Shown here piece after piece: positions 7,529 through 13,562 of a stretch of 13,562 bases of DNA. How positions within the stretch are numbered: the stretch's first letter is position 1; every line of letters begins with the position of its first letter. The notes beneath the pieces were generated by a model, which was not told where the DNA came from, did not search any database, and saw only the letters and a list, made by a program, of their open reading frames with translations. The DNA comes from Candidatus Latescibacterota bacterium (GTDB taxonomy: Bacteria; Latescibacterota; 4484-107), in contig JAUWMS010000013.1 of the NCBI GenBank assembly GCA_030613045.1, positions 1 to 13,562 of the forward strand, read 5' to 3'. The position numbers and the translations under genes are program-made.

Positions 7529-7584
7529 CTGTGGGTTCCTCCTACGGAAGGAAAGACCGGCACATCCCTGAAAGAAAAACCAAA

Positions 7585-7621
7585 AAAAGGGTCTACGCTA
7601 TCAAAAAGCATAGACCCTTTT
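7585..7621. terminator. bidirectional intrinsic terminator between convergent genes
   Basis: AAAAGGGTCTACGCT (7585-7599) and AGCATAGACCCTTTT (7607-7621) form a 15-position stem with a 7-nt loop. One position is C-A in plus-strand RNA but U-G in minus-strand RNA, and the minus strand ends in a 7-T run (7582-7588). It can therefore stop both fabH transcription and the opposing TPR gene, and it looks stronger in the minus direction. Confidence 0.85.
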
Positions 7622-7668
7622 CGAATTTCTCTGGTAAGCATTCAGCGATCCGATATCCGCCTCTCCCC

Positions 7669-8736
7669 TCAGCGCAGCCGATCTTCCGCCCGCTTCAAGA
7701 GTTTCCGGACCTTCCCCAATTTTTCCTTCAACCGTGCTTGATTCGCCTCGTCGAGGTCGTAGCTCAAAATGCGGCGGCATTGAGAAACCGTCTCGGCGAA
7801 TCGCTCCTGCTCAAAGGAGATCGTGGCGATCTTCCACCGGCATTGGATGGCGCTGTAATGATTGCTTTGGGGATCGGCCTCGTACGAAGCCAGCATCTCG
7901 CGATACACCTCAAGCGCCTGATCCCATGCCCGCTTGTGCTTGAGTCCCTCGGCCCATCCCCACTTGAACACCCGGTAGTCGGGATATTTCTCCGAAAGTC
8001 CGGACGACAGCGCGATGGCTTCGTCGTATCGCCCCTCCTTCATCAAAATCCAGACCAATTGCGTCCGGGCCGCGATCCGGGAATATCGGCTTTTCACCGC
8101 AGCCCGCTCCACCAGCGCGATCCCTTCCTCCCGCTCGTCCCGGATCACCGGAAGCCACCAGAGTTTCCGCATCATCTCGCTTCGCCAGTACGTGAACGAT
8201 CCGATGCCGAGATATGCATCGCACAGATCCGGATTGATTCGCACGGCCCTTTTCAGATTGCCAACCCCACGCCATCCGTCCCGAAAGGCCGACCACCAAC
8301 GCTCCAACTCGCCCTCATGCACCCCCTTGAATCCCTGCGCCATGCCGAGATAAAAATAGAGCCACGCCTCTGATTCGGTGGAATGCCCTTCGATCAATCG
8401 CTGCGACTTGGCTATGGTGGTGTCGAGCAGCGCAAAAAAAAGGGACTCCTCGTAATAGTCCTCGAAATCCATCATCTTCGCCTGAAGCACCACCGCCTGA
8501 TACATATAGCCCGCCGGATACGCCGGATCCGCGTCAATGATCTCCTGAAAAAGCTGCATCGCTTCCGAATATCGGCGCTGCATCATCAATTCCTCGCCCG
8601 CCGCAATACGACTTTGATCGAGGACCGGATTGGCCATCGCCATCGCGCCCACCGTCAAAAGCAGGCAACCGGCAAGGGCCGGCAGATAACGGACAACGCG
8701 TTTCAGAAAGATGCACTTCTTTATTGGACTGTGCAT
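7669..8736 (-). CDS. exported TPR-repeat protein
   Basis: This 355-residue protein has an N-terminal signal sequence: basic residues (KKCIFLKRVVR), then a hydrophobic core (LPALAGCLLLTVG) and a likely signal peptidase I site after AMA at residue 35. The mature part is helical TPR-like repeats, clearest at about 45-85 (AAGEELMMQRRYSEAMQLFQ, DPAYPAGYMYQA), about 160-190 and 245-290 (KEGRYDEAIALSSGLSEKYP). The segment EAWLYFYLGMAQGFKGVHE and the aromatic-rich stretch near 190-215 suggest a specific, less common subfamily. A periplasmic scaffolding role is the best inference. The ATG at 8736 has AAGGAG 10 nt upstream (8747-8752). The gene stands alone, with a heptad repeat array upstream and the shared terminator downstream. 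Confidence 0.85.
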   Translation of the reverse strand: MHSPIKKCIFLKRVVRYLPALAGCLLLTVGAMAMANPVLDQSRIAAGEELMMQRRYSEAMQLFQEIIDADPAYPAGYMYQAVVLQAKMMDFEDYYEESLFFALLDTTIAKSQRLIEGHSTESEAWLYFYLGMAQGFKGVHEGELERWWSAFRDGWRGVGNLKRAVRINPDLCDAYLGIGSFTYWRSEMMRKLWWLPVIRDEREEGIALVERAAVKSRYSRIAARTQLVWILMKEGRYDEAIALSSGLSEKYPDYRVFKWGWAEGLKHKRAWDQALEVYREMLASYEADPQSNHYSAIQCRWKIATISFEQERFAETVSQCRRILSYDLDEANQARLKEKLGKVRKLLKRAEDRLR

Positions 8737-8763
8737 CCTAATTGAACTCCTTCCCTGAAAAAG

Positions 8764-8862
8764 CAGAGGCCAGAGGCCAGAGGCCAGAAGGCCAGAGGTC
8801 GGAAGTCAGAGGTCGGAAGTCAGAGGTCAAAGATCGGAAGGCTGAGAGCTGAAAACTGAGAG
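8764..8862. repeat. degenerate heptanucleotide tandem array (CAGAGGY type)
   Basis: About 14 units of 7 nt run through this gap with one 1-nt phase shift near 8792. The first three are CAGAGGC. From 8793, CAGAGGT and CGGAAGT alternate, and from 8842 the word drifts to CTGAGAG and CTGAAAA. Phase is kept for ten units in a row (8793-8862). It lies between the exported TPR gene and rlpA and has no coding potential that I trust. Confidence 0.9.
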
Positions 8863-8887
8863 TTCCGTTTGGCATTTAGGGGTTAGC

Positions 8888-8915
8888 TGATCCCCGACCC
8901 CTTATCCCTGACCCC
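8888..8915. repeat. short heptad array (consensus TGAYCCC) at the rlpA 3' end
   Basis: Four exact 7-nt steps fit the consensus TGAYCCC, with the second unit CGACCCC and the third TTATCCC. The last base is the first base of the rlpA stop codon on the minus strand. The AGGGGT at 8878-8883 can pair with ACCCCT inside the array, but no U-run follows, so I do not call a terminator. Confidence 0.8.
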
Positions 8916-9373
8916 TATTTCAAGATTTCGAGTTTCACTTTTGCGGTGCCGCTTTGCACCAGCCCGATCTTTTTTGCGGCCCCGTAGGAGAGGTCTATGA
9001 TCCGCCCTTTGACAAATGGGCCTCTGTCGTTGATGCGCACCATCACGCTCATCCCGTTGGCCAGGTTCGTGACCCGCAGCTTCGTCCCGAAGGACAATTT
9101 TCGATGCGCGGCGGTCATGGCATGCATATTGAAAATCTCTCCGTTGGCCGTCTTGCGTCCGTGAAATTTATCCGCGTAGTAGCTGGCCTCCCCGATCTGA
9201 TAGACCCCGGAGGTCGGGACCGATCGGGTCGTCCTATGTTTCCCGGACCGTTTGGCGCGATACTTCGGCGCCGGAGCACATGTCACTTCGGACATCATTA
9301 TAGCTGTGATGAGCACTATAGCAAGGATTAAATTGATTAGACCCAATCTTTGAAATCCAGGCAGTCTTTCCAT
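8915..9373 (-). CDS. rlpA: RlpA-like septal ring lytic transglycosylase family protein
   Basis: This 152-residue protein has an N-terminal hydrophobic segment (about 10-27) and a basic linker, followed by an RlpA double-psi beta-barrel domain (about 57-152). The signature GEASYYADKFHGRKTANGE (61-79) is clear, followed by MTAAHRKLSFGT, VRINDRGPFV and RIIDLSYGAA. The acidic residue Glu79, His90 and Asp116 have the same spacing (11 and 26) as the residues I recall as catalytic in Pseudomonas RlpA. The family cleaves peptidoglycan glycan strands lacking stem peptides; activity here is inferred. There is no SPOR domain, and EVTC is not a good lipobox, so it may be membrane-anchored or secreted rather than a lipoprotein. 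ATG 9373 lies 1 nt after the pyrD stop, and its GGAGG sits in the pyrD 3' end, so translation is coupled. Confidence 0.9.
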   Translation of the reverse strand: MERLPGFQRLGLINLILAIVLITAIMMSEVTCAPAPKYRAKRSGKHRTTRSVPTSGVYQIGEASYYADKFHGRKTANGEIFNMHAMTAAHRKLSFGTKLRVTNLANGMSVMVRINDRGPFVKGRIIDLSYGAAKKIGLVQSGTAKVKLEILK

Positions 9374-9374
9374 T

Positions 9375-10313
9375 TCAAACCTCCAGGGCGCCTATAATTT
9401 CCTTCACCGAACCCATCCCCCGCTCCCTCAAAGTGTCTTCCAGCCCCTCCACGATTCGGATCGTGGACGTCGGATCCACGAAGTTCGCCGTGCCCACCTG
9501 CACGGCCACAGCCCCGGCCAACATAAACTCCAAGGCATCCCCGGCGTTCATAATCCCGCCCATGCCGATCACCGGAATTCGCACGGCCTGAGCCACCTTC
9601 CACACCATGGCCAGCGCCACGGGTTTGATCGCGGGGCCGGAGAGGCCCCCGGTAACACCGCCCAATTCGGGCCGTCCGCGCGTTGCATCAATGGCCATTC
9701 CGACCAGGGTGTTGATGAGCGAGACCGCATCCGCCCCGGCCTCCTGCACGGCTGCGGCGATCCCGGCGATATCGGTCACATTGGGCGTCAACTTCGCGAT
9801 CAAAGGGAGTTGCGTGACGTCTCGGACCGCGCCGATGACCGCGGCCGCAACCTTGGGATCCGCGCCGAAAGCGAGTCCGCCTTCTTGCACGTTGGGGCAC
9901 GAGATATTGATCTCCAGCGCGTGGATGCCGGGACAATCGGAAAGCCGGCGCGCCACCTCCACGTACTCCTCCATCGAACGTCCGGCCACGTTCACGATCA
10001 CCGCAGTTCCGCACGATCTCAGAAAGGGCATCTTATCCCGCACAAACGCGGCCACGCCCACGTTGGCCAGGCCGATGGAATTGAGCATCCCCGACGCGGT
10101 CTCCACGATCCTCGGCGGCGGGTTGCCCAATCGCGGCTCCAGCGTGATGGCCTTCGTCACGATCCCTCCCAATCGGGAGAGATCCATCACCGCCTCGAAC
10201 TCCTGCCCGTATCCAAAGGTTCCGGAGGCCGCCAACACCGGATTCTTCAGGTGAATGGGGCCGATCTCTATGCTGAGATCGGGAACGTTTTTTTTGGATA
10301 ACACGGTGCTCAT
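9375..10313 (-). CDS. pyrD: dihydroorotate dehydrogenase B, catalytic subunit (class 1B)
   Basis: This enzyme oxidises dihydroorotate to orotate using FMN, the fourth step of pyrimidine synthesis, and passes electrons to PyrK and on to NAD. The 312 residues have the family length. Cys139 in NISCPN is the catalytic base and marks a class 1 enzyme (class 2 uses Ser). FMN-binding elements include AASGTFGYG (28-36), VTKAITLEPR (52-61), NSIGLANVG (78-86), KLTPNVTD (174-181) and the phosphate-binding GMGGI (250-254). The pyrK gene immediately upstream confirms the 1B type. ATG 10313 has a purine-rich GGGGATGGAAAG upstream. The gap to pyrK is 57 bp and contains a heptad repeat. Confidence 0.96.
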   Translation of the reverse strand: MSTVLSKKNVPDLSIEIGPIHLKNPVLAASGTFGYGQEFEAVMDLSRLGGIVTKAITLEPRLGNPPPRIVETASGMLNSIGLANVGVAAFVRDKMPFLRSCGTAVIVNVAGRSMEEYVEVARRLSDCPGIHALEINISCPNVQEGGLAFGADPKVAAAVIGAVRDVTQLPLIAKLTPNVTDIAGIAAAVQEAGADAVSLINTLVGMAIDATRGRPELGGVTGGLSGPAIKPVALAMVWKVAQAVRIPVIGMGGIMNAGDALEFMLAGAVAVQVGTANFVDPTSTIRIVEGLEDTLRERGMGSVKEIIGALEV

Positions 10314-10346
10314 CTTTCCATCCCCACTCGAAAATTATGTTTTTTT

Positions 10347-10374
10347 CAATCCGAGATCCGCAATCCGAAATCAC
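10347..10374. repeat. short heptad array (consensus NAATCCG) between pyrK and pyrD
   Basis: Four 7-nt units lie in phase: CAATCCG, AGATCCG, CAATCCG and the degenerate AAATCAC. The last unit contains the pyrK stop codon (TCA on this strand, 10371-10373). On the minus strand this reads as the familiar GGATTGCGGATCTCGGATTG-like intergenic motif. It fills about half of the 57-bp pyrK-pyrD gap. Confidence 0.8.
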
Positions 10375-11168
10375 CAAATCACTTCCTCCGCTTCGAACAC
10401 CGGGCCCTCCGTGCACACCCGCTGGTATTCGTACCCCGGCGGCACGGACGACCGGACTTTCACCGCGCACCCCAGACATGCGCCCAGTCCGCATGCCATG
10501 CGGCTTTCTAAGGAAACCTGACAGGGGACCTCGTATGCGCGGCACAACGCGGCCACGCTCGCAAGCATCGCAACGGGGCCGCAGGCATAGACGATCGGAG
10601 ACGCGGATGCCTCGCGTCCAGCTTCAAGTTGTGCGTTCAGAAGATCGGTCACCACCCCTCGATCTCCGAACGAACCGTCGTCGGTGGCGATGTGCACCGT
10701 GACGCCTCCCGACCGAAGCAAATCGTGGCAAAGGATCCCATCGCGCGTTCTCGCGCCGATCAGAGCGGTCCCCGCGCGTCCCCGAAGCCAATCCTCACAC
10801 AAAAAAAACCGCGGAGCAATGCCGATGCCGCCCGCCACGAGGAGGACTCCCCCACCTTCTTCGGACACCTCGAATCCATGCCCCAAAGGGCCCAGAGCGT
10901 CCAGACGCTCCCCGACCGGTTTGCGGGAAAGGAGCCTCGTTCCTTGACCGACGACCTGATAGAGCACCTGCACTTCTCCGCGCTCCCGGTCCACGCGATG
11001 GATGCTGAAGGGTCTGCGCAGAAGCGGATCGGTTCCCTCCCGGATGCGCAGATGCACGAATTGCCCCGGACGAGCCTCTTGGGCGATCCCGGGACTGCTG
11101 AGACACAGCCGGAAAATCTGAGGGACGATCCGTTCCTGATGCAGGATGGTTGTTTTTGTATCGGTCAT
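10371..11168 (-). CDS. pyrK: dihydroorotate dehydrogenase B, electron transfer subunit
   Basis: PyrK carries FAD and a [2Fe-2S] cluster and moves electrons from PyrD to NAD. The 265-residue protein has an FAD-binding RRPFSIHRV (51-59), GPLGHGF (93-99), the nucleotide-binding VAGGIGIAPRFFL (111-123), YACGPVAML (194-202) and a C-terminal cluster motif with Cys226, Cys231, Cys234 and Cys252 (ACGLGACLGC, then VCTEGP). I chose ATG 11168, giving MTDTKTTILHQERIVP. The frame is open to a GTG at 11240, but that extension would translate a heptad repeat (CFYHSPITTHQAP), so I reject it. No Shine-Dalgarno is visible before 11168, because the repeat lies there. It forms an operon with pyrD and rlpA. Confidence 0.93.
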   Translation of the reverse strand: MTDTKTTILHQERIVPQIFRLCLSSPGIAQEARPGQFVHLRIREGTDPLLRRPFSIHRVDRERGEVQVLYQVVGQGTRLLSRKPVGERLDALGPLGHGFEVSEEGGGVLLVAGGIGIAPRFFLCEDWLRGRAGTALIGARTRDGILCHDLLRSGGVTVHIATDDGSFGDRGVVTDLLNAQLEAGREASASPIVYACGPVAMLASVAALCRAYEVPCQVSLESRMACGLGACLGCAVKVRSSVPPGYEYQRVCTEGPVFEAEEVIW

Positions 11169-11170
11169 CG

Positions 11171-11205
11171 TTGGTGCTTGGTGAGTAGTGATTGGTGAGT
11201 GGTAA
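11171..11205. repeat. heptad array (TTGGTGA type) immediately before pyrK
   Basis: Five 7-nt units lie in phase, all variants of TTGGTGA or GTAGTGA. The array ends 3 nt from the pyrK start codon and takes the place of a Shine-Dalgarno. The same word family occurs at 13539-13562, next to the lipoprotein gene. A frame on the minus strand would read it as SPITTHQAP, which explains the spurious N-terminal extension of pyrK. Confidence 0.85.
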
Positions 11206-11335
11206 AAGCAGTCAGGTGCAGGATGTGCAGCCATTTCCACAAAGGAAGACCATTTTCGTCTTGAACTTGCGGATTTCTTGCGCGTGGAAATAAATTCTCC
11301 CGCTTCCTCTGAAAACCCCGCTCAAGCGAGCTGTC

Positions 11336-11448
11336 AGCCCGGTTCACCGGGCTTTGCATTCGTAGCGGGACGATTGATCGTCACGCTGACGTTCGATTGC
11401 ATTCGCAGACGACCCCGAACCGTGAGCAGAGCGAAGCGGCACTCACGG
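11336..11448. other. cluster of inverted repeats between the lipoprotein tail and pyrK
   Basis: The 11206-11456 stretch holds no gene that I trust but has three clear inverted repeats. AGCCCGG and CCGGGCT (11336-11342, 11347-11353) enclose TTCA. GACGAT and ATCGTC (11369-11382) have a 2-nt loop. CCGTGAG and CTCACGG (11420-11426, 11442-11448) enclose 15 nt and end 8 nt before the tail's TAA. GCATTCGYAG occurs twice as a direct repeat (11356-11365, 11399-11408). In the minus direction a short GCTC/GAGC hairpin followed by GGGGTTTT, at about 11315-11332, could terminate weakly. Confidence 0.6.
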
Positions 11449-11456
11449 CAATCACT

Positions 11457-11828
11457 TTACTTTCTCAGGCTGTCCGAGTCGGCTTCCATGGGCAATTTCA
11501 TCTCAGGCAGGACGGGCCGGGGAATCTCCGTCTTTGCGTTTACGCTGTCCCTTTCTTCCGGGAGCAAGATTCCCGGTTGTTCCGTCTCGGAAGAATGCGC
11601 CACCGTCGTGTCCGATTCGGCTTCAGAGATCGGTTCGGCCAAGCTATCCCTTTGATCCGGGGCCAAACCGCCGCTCGGTTCCGTCTCAACAGCGTGCTCC
11701 TTCACAGCGGTGCTGTCCGTTTGATCCGGCACAGACACGCCGGTCGTGTCCGTCTTGACTGCGTCATCCGGGACCGTCGTGTCCATCTCACTTGGCTGAT
11801 CCGAAGCGGGCATACCGGTCGGTTCCAC
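11457..11828 (-). pseudogene. in-frame C-terminal tail of the TPR lipoprotein, beyond a TAG stop
   Basis: After the TAG at 11829-11831 the lipoprotein frame continues open for 123 codons to a TAA at 11457. The tail is rich in Glu, Asp, Thr, Ser and Pro and has no predicted fold. It is built from degenerate units: VETEPSGGLAPDQRDS and SETEQPGILLPEERDS are two, and PSETEP lies just before the TAG. The stop occupies the place of the Glu codon (GAG or GAA) in the unit that reads S-stop-VEPTG. The likely reading is a nonsense mutation, a sequencing error or readthrough. A separate gene starting at GTG 11828 is less likely: its only GGAGG is 13-14 nt away. Composition matches the end of the TPR protein. 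Confidence 0.6.
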
Positions 11829-13517
11829 CTACGAAGCGTGTCCCTCCGTCGTTTCCGGTTCGGTTTCGGAGGGACGCTCGGCCATCCTGCGCTGCCATTC
11901 CAGTTTCTCTTTGGCAATCCTCCCGAACTCGGTATCGGGAAAGCGCTCCGCAAGCTGTTCGTACTCGAGACGCGCCCGGGCCGAATCCGCCACCACGTTT
12001 TCGTACACCCACGCCACCGTGTACGCCGACTTCGGTGCGTACGGGCTTTCGGGATACTGTTCTAAAATCTCTTTGTACCGGGAGATAACCGCCGCGCTCG
12101 CTCCTCCACTCTGACGAAGCCTTTCGGCGGCGATAAACGCTTGCTCCGCCGGATCCTCCCCGAAGGCATCCTCAGAGACCGTCCTCCCCAACTTCCGCTC
12201 TGCCGCCTCAGCCGCCTCCGAATCCGGATACTTCTCTATCAGTTCCTCAAAGACTTCCTTTGATTCTTCGGACTTCTCAAAACCTTCCTCCGGGATGCAT
12301 GCGATCGCATAGAGCGCGCGGGGAGCCAGATCGCTTTCGGGGAACGCCTCGACCACGCGCCGATACGCGGCCATTGCCGAATCCGGCTGATCCAATCGCA
12401 CCAGAAACAATTCGGCCAGTCCAAAAAGCATCTCCGCGGAGACGGTCTTCGTGGAGTCCGCAAGGTCCGCCCGGAACGAGGCCAACTGCTCCAGATCGGC
12501 GCGCTTGACTTTGGCCAATCGAGCCCCTTCGGAGGAGGAGGATTCCTTCGCGGCCCGGTCAAAATATTCCGCGGCCCGCTCCGTGTCGTCTTTCTGGTGG
12601 ATCACTCCCATCCGATACAACGCTTCGGCGGCCTGCGCGGTACGGGGATATGCTTCGGGGATCCGTTCGTATTCCTCCAACGCCAAGTCCGTCTTTCCCC
12701 ATCGGGCCGTGCATTTCGCGATCCGAAGCTGAATGTCCGCAAGGCGGGCTATCCACCGATCTCCCTTTTCGAGAAGGCGGTAACTCGCGAGCGCGCCCTC
12801 AAAATCTCCGGTCTCCTCGAGACACGCCCCGATCTGCATTCGGGCCTCGTACGAAAGCGCCGGAGAAGCCTTCAGATTCCACGCACTCCGGAAGGCCGGA
12901 AGCGCACCCTCGTAATCGCCCAGCGCCTGAAGTTCCCGGCCCAAACGAAGATAAGCGCGGGCTTTCGTCCTTTTGTCCCCGGAGACCTGGATGGCTCCCC
13001 GGTAATAGCCCGACGCCTCCTCGGCTTCCCCACGCCTCGAAGCCACGTCTCCGAGGGCCACGAGCACCGCGCCGCGCCATGGTGAATCTTCCGCCGCGAT
13101 CAAAACCTCCAGTGTCGCGATTGCCTCGTCCTCGCGTCCGGTCTCCAAAAGCGCCAATCCCCGCCAATATCTTCCCTCCTCCACCAGATCGCTCTCCGGG
13201 AAATGGCCCTCCAACTCCTCGAACTTGCGAATGGACTTTTCGTATTCCCCCTTATGGTAAAATGCCTTGCCGAGAAGAAGGAGGCTGTCATCCACCCATC
13301 GGCTGGCCGGATAGAACGCCAGCACCCGGGATGCCTTCTTAATCGCCTTATCGTAGAGGTTGCCTCCTGCACGACGCCCCGATCCGGCAACATCCGTCCC
13401 CGACTCCTCCCGTCGCGCCTCCGCCTCGTCGAAAGCCTTCCGAGCGTTGTAGAATGTATTGAAATACGCGCACCCGGAAAGGAGGATTAGAAAGAGGAGT
13501 ACGTAGATGTTTTTCAA
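11829..13517 (-). CDS. TPR-repeat outer-membrane lipoprotein
   Basis: This 562-residue protein has a lipoprotein signal peptide, MKNIYVLLFLILLSGC, with Cys16 as the lipidation site (LSGC lipobox). The start of the mature part, AYFNTFYNARKAFDEAE, is a motif I associate with TPR lipoproteins of FCB-related lineages. The rest is many tandem TPR-like helical pairs, such as YHKGEYEKSIRKFEELEGHF, SPALSYEARMQIGACLEETG and YPESPYAPKSAYTVAWVYEN. Such proteins resemble BamD/YbgF-type envelope scaffolds, but no specific role can be assigned. Translation starts at TTG 13517 with AGGAG 7 nt upstream, as the signal peptide begins there. The end is abnormal: a TAG cuts into a repetitive acidic tail that stays open for 123 more codons. 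The promoter lies outside the window or in the adjacent heptad repeat. Confidence 0.88.
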   Translation of the reverse strand: MKNIYVLLFLILLSGCAYFNTFYNARKAFDEAEARREESGTDVAGSGRRAGGNLYDKAIKKASRVLAFYPASRWVDDSLLLLGKAFYHKGEYEKSIRKFEELEGHFPESDLVEEGRYWRGLALLETGREDEAIATLEVLIAAEDSPWRGAVLVALGDVASRRGEAEEASGYYRGAIQVSGDKRTKARAYLRLGRELQALGDYEGALPAFRSAWNLKASPALSYEARMQIGACLEETGDFEGALASYRLLEKGDRWIARLADIQLRIAKCTARWGKTDLALEEYERIPEAYPRTAQAAEALYRMGVIHQKDDTERAAEYFDRAAKESSSSEGARLAKVKRADLEQLASFRADLADSTKTVSAEMLFGLAELFLVRLDQPDSAMAAYRRVVEAFPESDLAPRALYAIACIPEEGFEKSEESKEVFEELIEKYPDSEAAEAAERKLGRTVSEDAFGEDPAEQAFIAAERLRQSGGASAAVISRYKEILEQYPESPYAPKSAYTVAWVYENVVADSARARLEYEQLAERFPDTEFGRIAKEKLEWQRRMAERPSETEPETTEGHAS

Positions 13518-13538
13518 GGCTGGTCTCCTGTCCGGCGA

Positions 13539-13562
13539 TTGGTGAGTGGTGAGTAGTGAGTA
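13539..13562. repeat. heptad array (TTGGTGA type) at the window edge
   Basis: Three complete 7-nt units (TTGGTGA, GTGGTGA, GTAGTGA) and a partial one run off the window end. It is the same word family as 11171-11205. It lies 21 nt upstream of the TTG start of the TPR lipoprotein, beyond its AGGAG site. Confidence 0.85.

Noticed and set aside
7501..8373. 290-codon plus-strand frame opposite the exported TPR gene
   Set aside because: It would cross the bidirectional terminator and is Pro/Arg/His-rich; the minus-strand protein has a signal peptide, ribosome site and TPR pattern.
8764..8862. CRISPR array
   Set aside because: Units are 7 nt with no spacers and there are no cas genes.
9280..9290. 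Lipobox in the RlpA-like protein (EVTC)
   Set aside because: The residue before Cys is Thr and there is no Leu at -3, so lipidation is unsupported.
11278..11655. Open frame on the plus strand over the inverted-repeat region
   Set aside because: It runs across hairpins and the antisense of the acidic tail, with no ribosome site or recognisable domain.
12650..13342. 230-codon plus-strand frame opposite the TPR lipoprotein
   Set aside because: It is Pro/Arg-rich antisense shadow of a GC-rich gene; the lipoprotein frame has a clear lipobox and repeats.

Overview
This 13.6 kb window is ordinary bacterial chromosome with two convergent gene blocks: plus-strand genes from about 1 to 7528 and minus-strand genes from 13562 down to 7669. 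They meet at a bidirectional hairpin terminator (7585-7621). There are no rRNA, tRNA or CRISPR features, and no insertion sequence or phage gene. A lipoprotein with an LSGC lipobox followed by YFNTFYNARKAF, an RlpA-type protein and an LpxL-type acyltransferase suggest a Gram-negative envelope. The lipoprotein N-terminus resembles proteins I associate with uncultured lineages around the FCB superphylum. That placement is an inference and is not proven by this window.

Plus-strand block: a fused MFS transporter/LpxL-family acyltransferase is translationally coupled to a PimA-like GT4 glycosyltransferase. Next come a phasin-like small protein, a DUF445 membrane protein, a small two-helix membrane protein, and then plsX and fabH. 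Most of the block concerns lipids and membranes: acyl chain initiation (FabH), acyl-phosphate supply for phospholipids (PlsX), acyl transfer and lipid flipping (the fusion), and lipid glycosylation (GT4).

Minus-strand block: a TPR lipoprotein comes first. Its reading frame continues past an in-frame TAG into a repetitive acidic tail. Then follow pyrK, pyrD (class 1B dihydroorotate dehydrogenase, the NAD-linked pyrimidine step) and an RlpA-like protein, and finally an exported TPR protein just before the convergent terminator.

The intergenic DNA is the most unusual part. A 192-199 bp repeat occurs twice (105-296 and 4015-4213), about 95% identical apart from a 7-nt indel, and can fold into a branched structure. 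Five gene boundaries carry arrays of degenerate 7-nt units with different words, some running into stop codons. An 85-nt near-palindrome lies in front of plsX, and 11336-11448 holds three inverted repeats. No classical new multi-gene system is evident. The best candidates for something undescribed are the repeat elements, the transporter-acyltransferase fusion beside a PimA-like enzyme, and the stop codon inside the lipoprotein tail.
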